In this document: positions 59,126 through 64,000 of the stretch, piece after piece | How positions within the stretch are numbered: position 1 is the stretch's first letter | How the letters are laid out: each line of letters opens with the position of its first letter | NCBI GenBank assembly: GCA_051453625.1 | Contig: JBOZIK010000001.1 | Location: 293,197,497-293,261,496, forward strand | From: Welwitschia mirabilis | Taxonomy: Eukaryota > Gnetophyta > Gnetopsida > Welwitschiales | Direction: 5' to 3' | DNA length: 64,000 nt | Translations under genes and position numbers: made by a program | Notes under the pieces: model-generated | What the model saw: only the letters and a program-made list of their open reading frames with translations | The model's database searches: none | Told to the model about the DNA's origin: nothing

Positions 59126-61745
59126 AATTTAATTATCAACATGAAAAAGGAATAAGCTACACAAATTTTCTAAATTTCAAGAGGTCCTTAATAATAGTTT
59201 AATTCATAATTTACTAGGGAACACATAAATGGATTATTTTGAGTTTGTTTATGCTTATATTTTTATATATTAGACCTTTTGATTTTAGGAAAAAAAAATT
59301 TATTTTAAGCTTTACATATCACATTAGTAATTACTTTATTGGTAATATTTTTTATTAATTAAGTACTATAATTATTATTAAGAAATACTAATTTATCTAA
59401 TTTATCTATATTACAACCCAAGCTTATTAAAATTTGTAATAGTTAACCTCACAAAGGAATCTAATGCTTCCATTAGAGCTACACATATTACCCTTAGAAC
59501 TATACCACCCTTAGCATTACAAAGCCTAGCGGGTTACACATATGATACCTACCTAAATAGATACTAATGTAACCAATTCATATCATAGATTAATGCTAAA
59601 CTAGTATATGATAACTAAGATACTACATACATATATTTTTCCTAATAAGATCAATCATTATCGATATGTTAAAACATAAAGAGATATGAATAGAAAATTA
59701 TAACCTTAAGGAGATCTAGCAAAAATCAACCTACCAAAAAAGACTAAGCATTTATTCATGTATCCATTTATTTAATCATTTAACATTAAAAATCCAATCT
59801 TCATCTATTCTTATTTCATGATTAATATCATAGCTTATAGATTACCTTCATTAGAATAGTACTCATCATTTTCCCTTGAAATTTTCTATTTCTAATATTA
59901 TAGTGACCATGATAAATGCCTATTTATATTAAGGTTATAAACCTCATTTTTTTCCCTAGATATGAGGGAATAACTATTTATTTCACATTTTTCATTTTGA
60001 GCCTTGAATGTACACTTTTATTTATAAAGTGATTGCATCATTAGTAAATCCATTTTTATTTATGATTACACTTTCTTTTCATCTTTCCTATCTGACTCAA
60101 TTGAAATTATTGGTTATGTAATAGTGTTTTTTAAATGTTACTTTGTATTTATAGAATTAAGCCTTTAATGATTTATAATGTTTAGATGATTAATAATTAG
60201 TATATAATATCTTTACATTATGCTAGTATTTTACAGTATTTTATTGAAAAACTAATATTACTTGTTTGTACTTTTTTTCTATTTAGAATTTACATAAGAA
60301 TAACTTATTACATGTATACGAAAGTAATTTTTACTTAATGGAATATTTCTTACTAGGATAATAATTATAATATAGATTTCTTAATTAATAATTAGTTAAA
60401 ATTTTTAAAAGAAGATATTAATTAATTTATTAATTTTTAAATTTTGCTAGTACTCACAATGAACTTGTAACATAATTATGAATTGCTAAAAATATTCAAA
60501 GTACCTATGTAGTTGCTATGAAAAAATGGTAATTAGCATCATATATACCATAATAAAATCCTTAGTTTCATATACTAAACTAACATATACATCTTAATCA
60601 CTAGTGCGTATCTTTCATAAATCACAATCTATTGTAAATGTCAAGTAGTAATCATACACCTTAAATTCTATAATATATTATGGTCTATGAAATATTTTTT
60701 ATAGAAATCAAGGTATAGGTAATAGTTTTAAATAAAAACCAAGGTTTTTATTGTAGTTTAGATAACTCTAATTATCATTCTTTCATAGCGATTATAAAGA
60801 TATTTTGTCTATAAAAACTTTTAAAGATTTAATAATTAGATTCTTAAGTATAAGAAAGTTATAGAAATTGATTAACATAAGTAATTAATTAAATAGATAT
60901 ATTATCTTAAAAATTATAAATACCTATGTATGAGGTAATTATCATGCAAACCTTATTCAAATAAGAGATAACTCAGTAACATAAATTTAATTTTATAGAT
61001 ATGTAATGAATTATTCTATTATGTATTTTGAATGTACAGAAAGTAAGACTTTGAATTCATTACATCTTACAATAAATTTTTTTTAAAAGAAGTACTAGGA
61101 TAGCATGAAAGATATCATCTACTAATACATGAATCATTTAGTAATATTAAATATTAAAGGCTTATTTTTACTAAATAAGTACTAAAAAAATTTAGAAAAC
61201 ACTATTTTATAAATAGTAATCTTAATTAAATCAGAGATATAAAAGTAAAGAAAATTCAATTACAAATCAAAGTCCATTTATTAAGAATGCAACCACTATA
61301 ATGATTATAGAACTACAATTAAGTTTATCATAAGGCATGATAGATTTCAAATTGAGTAGTCATTTCATAAAGCCTAGGAAGGAATAAAAAAATTCTTAAT
61401 ATAGTGATGATACAATCCCTCATTATAACTAATAAAATTCTAGAAATAATAGAGTCCTAATAAATGATGATAAATAATTATTCGATAAATGTGAACTCTA
61501 AGAGCTCATATTAATCATGGATGATAGATGGATGAAGTAAAGGATGATTAGCATTAGAGATAGGCTATACATTTATAACTTATGTTAAAACTAACGATAT
61601 TCATTAGTATGCCCTCATTATTTGTAGACAGATAGAAATAGATTTCTTTAAGTAATAGGATAAAGATATGTTATACTTAGCCTTTAAATAGACTATAGTA
61701 GCACTAGGATATAAGATTAATATGTTATTTTAATATCTAATTAGA
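59124..61745. other. Unassigned AT-rich stretch
   Basis: There is no readable coding trace. The part at 59410-59590 (ACCTCACAAAGG through GCCTAGCGGGTTACAC) is richer in C and looks like decayed repeat sequence, but I cannot name a family. The rest is very AT-rich. Confidence 0.45.
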
Positions 61746-61871
61746 TTATCCTACTTTATGCAACCCACTTTTATTCATAACACTATAGGCACTAGCAGCA
61801 TGAATGATAGTGCTATTATCCATAGCTAGTTTGGGTTCAATAAAGTCTAGGAAGGTTGGGTTTTCCCATAG
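61746..61871 (-). pseudogene. Unidentified 41-codon open segment
   Basis: The minus strand reads LWENPTFLDFIEPKLAMD at its start and HAASAYSVMNKSGLHK near its end, with no stop until 61746. Composition (Trp, Pro, Ala, His) is unlike translations of the neighbouring AT-rich DNA. No ATG is required and no clear splice acceptor precedes it. I cannot assign a family. It may be an exon relic, a transposon protein piece, or chance. Confidence 0.3.
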
Positions 61872-62527
61872 ATAAAAGAATTTAAATTAATATTTTCAAA
61901 TAAAACTTTTAATAATAAATGGCTAAACATGATTAGAAATAAATTAATAAAAAATGGAACGTATCATCTTAAAAATATATTATTTTATTATCATTTAGTA
62001 GTCTAACATGTAAAAATGTGAAACATACCTCTAATTAGTACTTTACTAATATTTTAAAAAAATATATATAGTAAAGTGTTTAAAGGCTATCTTAGGGTTT
62101 AAAAATTTTGTATTCATTATTTATGTATCACATCAATAGTTAAATTTATGCTTCCCCTTATGGTAAAAATCCTTGATTAGGATTTATACATTAGAAACCT
62201 AGCCTAAATCATGTGGATTGTAAGATTAAAGAATTCAAATTCATCATTAAATTTTTGTTTTAATAAAATTTTAAATTTTTAAAATATTTAATAAAAATGA
62301 TGTATGAATTTCCATTTAATTTTCATGATCTCTAATTAATTTTTATAAATATGCTATTTTTCACACCTTAGATTAATTTATAAATCGCTCTTAATGTTTA
62401 AATCAAATTATAAAATATGATATAAAATTATACATTTAAACATAAAACAATATTATCTAACATAAAATCATTACATGTGTCATGAAAGTAATAAAAAATA
62501 GAATATAGAAAACATAGAAATAAAGAA
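61872..62527. other. Unassigned AT-rich stretch
   Basis: Nothing recognisable; very A/T-rich with short direct words only. Confidence 0.4.
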
Positions 62528-62535
62528 GGGGGGGG

Positions 62536-62577
<42 letters not shown>
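62528..62577. repeat. Poly-G and (GA)n microsatellite
   Basis: Eleven G (62528-62538) run into about 19 AG units (62539-62577), followed by a 165-N gap. Further GA tracts resume at 62753-62768 and 63263-63285. Confidence 0.95.
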
Positions 62578-62579
<2 letters not shown>

Positions 62580-62752
62580 CTAAAAGANNNNNNNNNNNNN
62601 NNNNNNNNNNNNNNNNNNNNNNNNNNNNNNNNNNNNNNNNNNNNNNNNNNNNNNNNNNNNNNNNNNNNNNNNNNNNNNNNNNNNNNNNNNNNNNNNNNNN
62701 NNNNNNNNNNNNNNNNNNNNNNNNNNNNNNNNNNNNNNNNNNNNNNNNNNNN

Positions 62753-63507
62753 GAGAGAGAGAGAGAGAATATCACAAAAAAATTCTCTTCCACATGTGTG
62801 GCTTTTGAATCTCTATAAAATAGGCTTTATTGATGATTATCAAACTTCTGCATGGTTTCTTTAGGAAATCTTTACATCTCCCTTAATAGCTCCTAGAACA
62901 TATTCCTATATCTTTCCAATCCTTAACATGAAGAGGTATAGTATTATTTAGATATCTCAAAATGTCACTAATAATAGTGGAGAGAGGNNNNNNNNNNNNN
63001 NNNNNNNNNNNNNNNNNNNNNNNNNNNNNNNNNNNNNNNNNNNNNNNNNNNNNNNNNNNNNNNNNNNNNNNNNNNNNNNNNNNNNNNNNNNNNNNNNNNN
63101 NNNNNNNNNNNNNNNNNNNNNNNNNNNNNNNNNNNNNNNNNNNNNNNNNNNNNNNNNNNNNNNNNNNNNNNNNNNNNNNNNNNNNNNNNNNNNNNNNNNN
63201 NNNNNNNNNNNNNNNNNNNNNNNNNNNNNNNNNNNNNNNNNNNNNNNNNNNNNNNNNNNNNNAGAGAGAGAGAGAGAGAGAGAGAATATCACAAAAAAAA
63301 TGCTCTTCCACATGTATGGCTTTTGAATCTCTATAAAATAGGATTTATTGATGATTATCAAACTTGTGCATGGTTTCTCTAGGATGTCTCTACATCTCCC
63401 TTAATAGCCCCAGAACATATTCCTATATCATTTCACTCCTTAACATGAAGAGGTATAGTATTATTTAGATATCTCAAAATATCACTAATAATAGTGGAGA
63501 GAGGAAT
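62753..63507. repeat. Gap-flanking duplication with (GA)n
   Basis: 62753-62987 and about 63270-63507 are two versions of the same segment (GA units, then ATATCACAAAAAAA, then about 220 bp of unique sequence), separated by a 275-N gap. Confidence 0.8.
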
Positions 63508-63570
63508 ATTTTTGGTACTCCTCCTAACCTTCTTAACTACATGGAATATAAGTTTGCACATATTAGACCT
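63433..63570 (-). pseudogene. Unidentified 45-codon open segment
   Basis: The minus strand reads MCKLIFHVVKKVRRSTKN then LSTIISDILRYLNN and ends at a stop at 63433. The gap-flanking copy at 62883-62990 contains the C-terminal part with a Trp codon where this copy has the stop, so the frame once ran further (VKDWKDIGICSRSY there). The protein family is unknown to me. Confidence 0.35.
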
Positions 63571-63744
63571 TTAATTATTTTAAATAATGAACATGAAAAA
63601 TAAAGAGGAGGAATAAGAATTATTGATATGAAAATAGGGATATATATTCCTAATAATTAACTTGAATAAGTGTATCTAATATTAAAATAAATATTTATTA
63701 AAAAAACCCTTCCTATTTTGGATTGATTCAGTACCAATCTTACT

Positions 63745-63888
63745 CTATGATAAAGGTAAATCTTTTGCTAAAATGAATGCATGAAAATGGAGGTTAGGAA
63801 AACCAATAGCATTACATATTAGACCATTTATAACATCAAATGAAACATTTGATTTATGAAGTGAGATTTCATTTCTTCTATTCTCTCT
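63745..63888 (-). pseudogene. Unidentified 47-codon open segment
   Basis: The minus strand reads EISLHKSNVSFDVINGL then GFPNLHFHAFILAKDLPLS to a stop at 63745. It lies upstream, in transcription sense, of the open segment at 63433-63570, so the two could be parts of one decayed protein. The rest to 64000 shows nothing. Confidence 0.3.
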
Positions 63889-64000
63889 TTAAGCCCTATT
63901 TATATTTACACATGTGTAGGATGAGTAAATTGACATAGATTTCATTAACTTATCATAGAAAATAGATATTCTTACTCCTTTGTATAATCTACCACTACTT

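Noticed and set aside
58160-59142. Open frames rich in Cys-Val or Thr-His repeats
   Set aside because: Translations of a (CA)n microsatellite and N runs, not proteins.
62428-63361. Open frames rich in Leu-Ser or Arg-Glu repeats
   Set aside because: Mostly (GA)n microsatellite and N runs; only the short non-repetitive end near 62883-62990 was kept as a possible fragment.

Overview
This is a repeat-only, AT-rich window from a plant nuclear genome. I found no intact protein-coding gene, tRNA, rRNA or CRISPR array. The plant assignment rests on what fills it: Athila-type Ty3/gypsy remnants, Sirevirus-like Ty1/copia remnants, and a short copia solo LTR with a typical plant LTR end. The species cannot be named from this sequence. 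All coding traces are broken by stops and frameshifts. Most decay looks like C-to-T/G-to-A change, as expected of old methylated retrotransposons.

Layout. (1) 1-2923: 3' part and 3' LTR of a family-A element. (2) 2948-13732: an element with about 3.8 kb LTRs (Tekay/Del-like ends and PBS) around a non-coding interior; its 3' LTR carries a copia solo LTR at 12756-13043 with a perfect 5-bp target duplication. (3) 14169-21994: family-A element on the + strand with both LTRs. (4) about 22126-28690: Sirevirus-like copia remnant on the - strand. (5) about 28700-33002: a second copia remnant on the + strand. (6) 35072-44814: family-A element on the - strand, with both LTRs and target duplication CTCAA. 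(7) about 46206-46826: a stray copia-type LTR. (8) 46827-55344: family-B element, related to A, with both LTRs, target duplication CATGC and Athila-like gag and protease remnants. (9) 55345-64000: AT-rich unassigned sequence with CA and GA microsatellites and three short unidentified open segments.

None of these elements shows a recognisable reverse-transcriptase core, so the window is a graveyard of non-autonomous or internally deleted retroelements. Families A and B share PBS, PPT, LTR ends, a 3' non-coding domain and, most strikingly, a recurrent imperfect palindrome of about 35-50 bp placed repeatedly in the LTRs and on both sides of the coding part.

A technical feature matters for any reading. 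All seven gaps of exactly 100 N, and several of the others, are flanked by near-identical duplicated blocks, several pairs of equal length. In one LTR, removing duplicates and gaps restores the length of its partner. These look like assembly duplications rather than biology.
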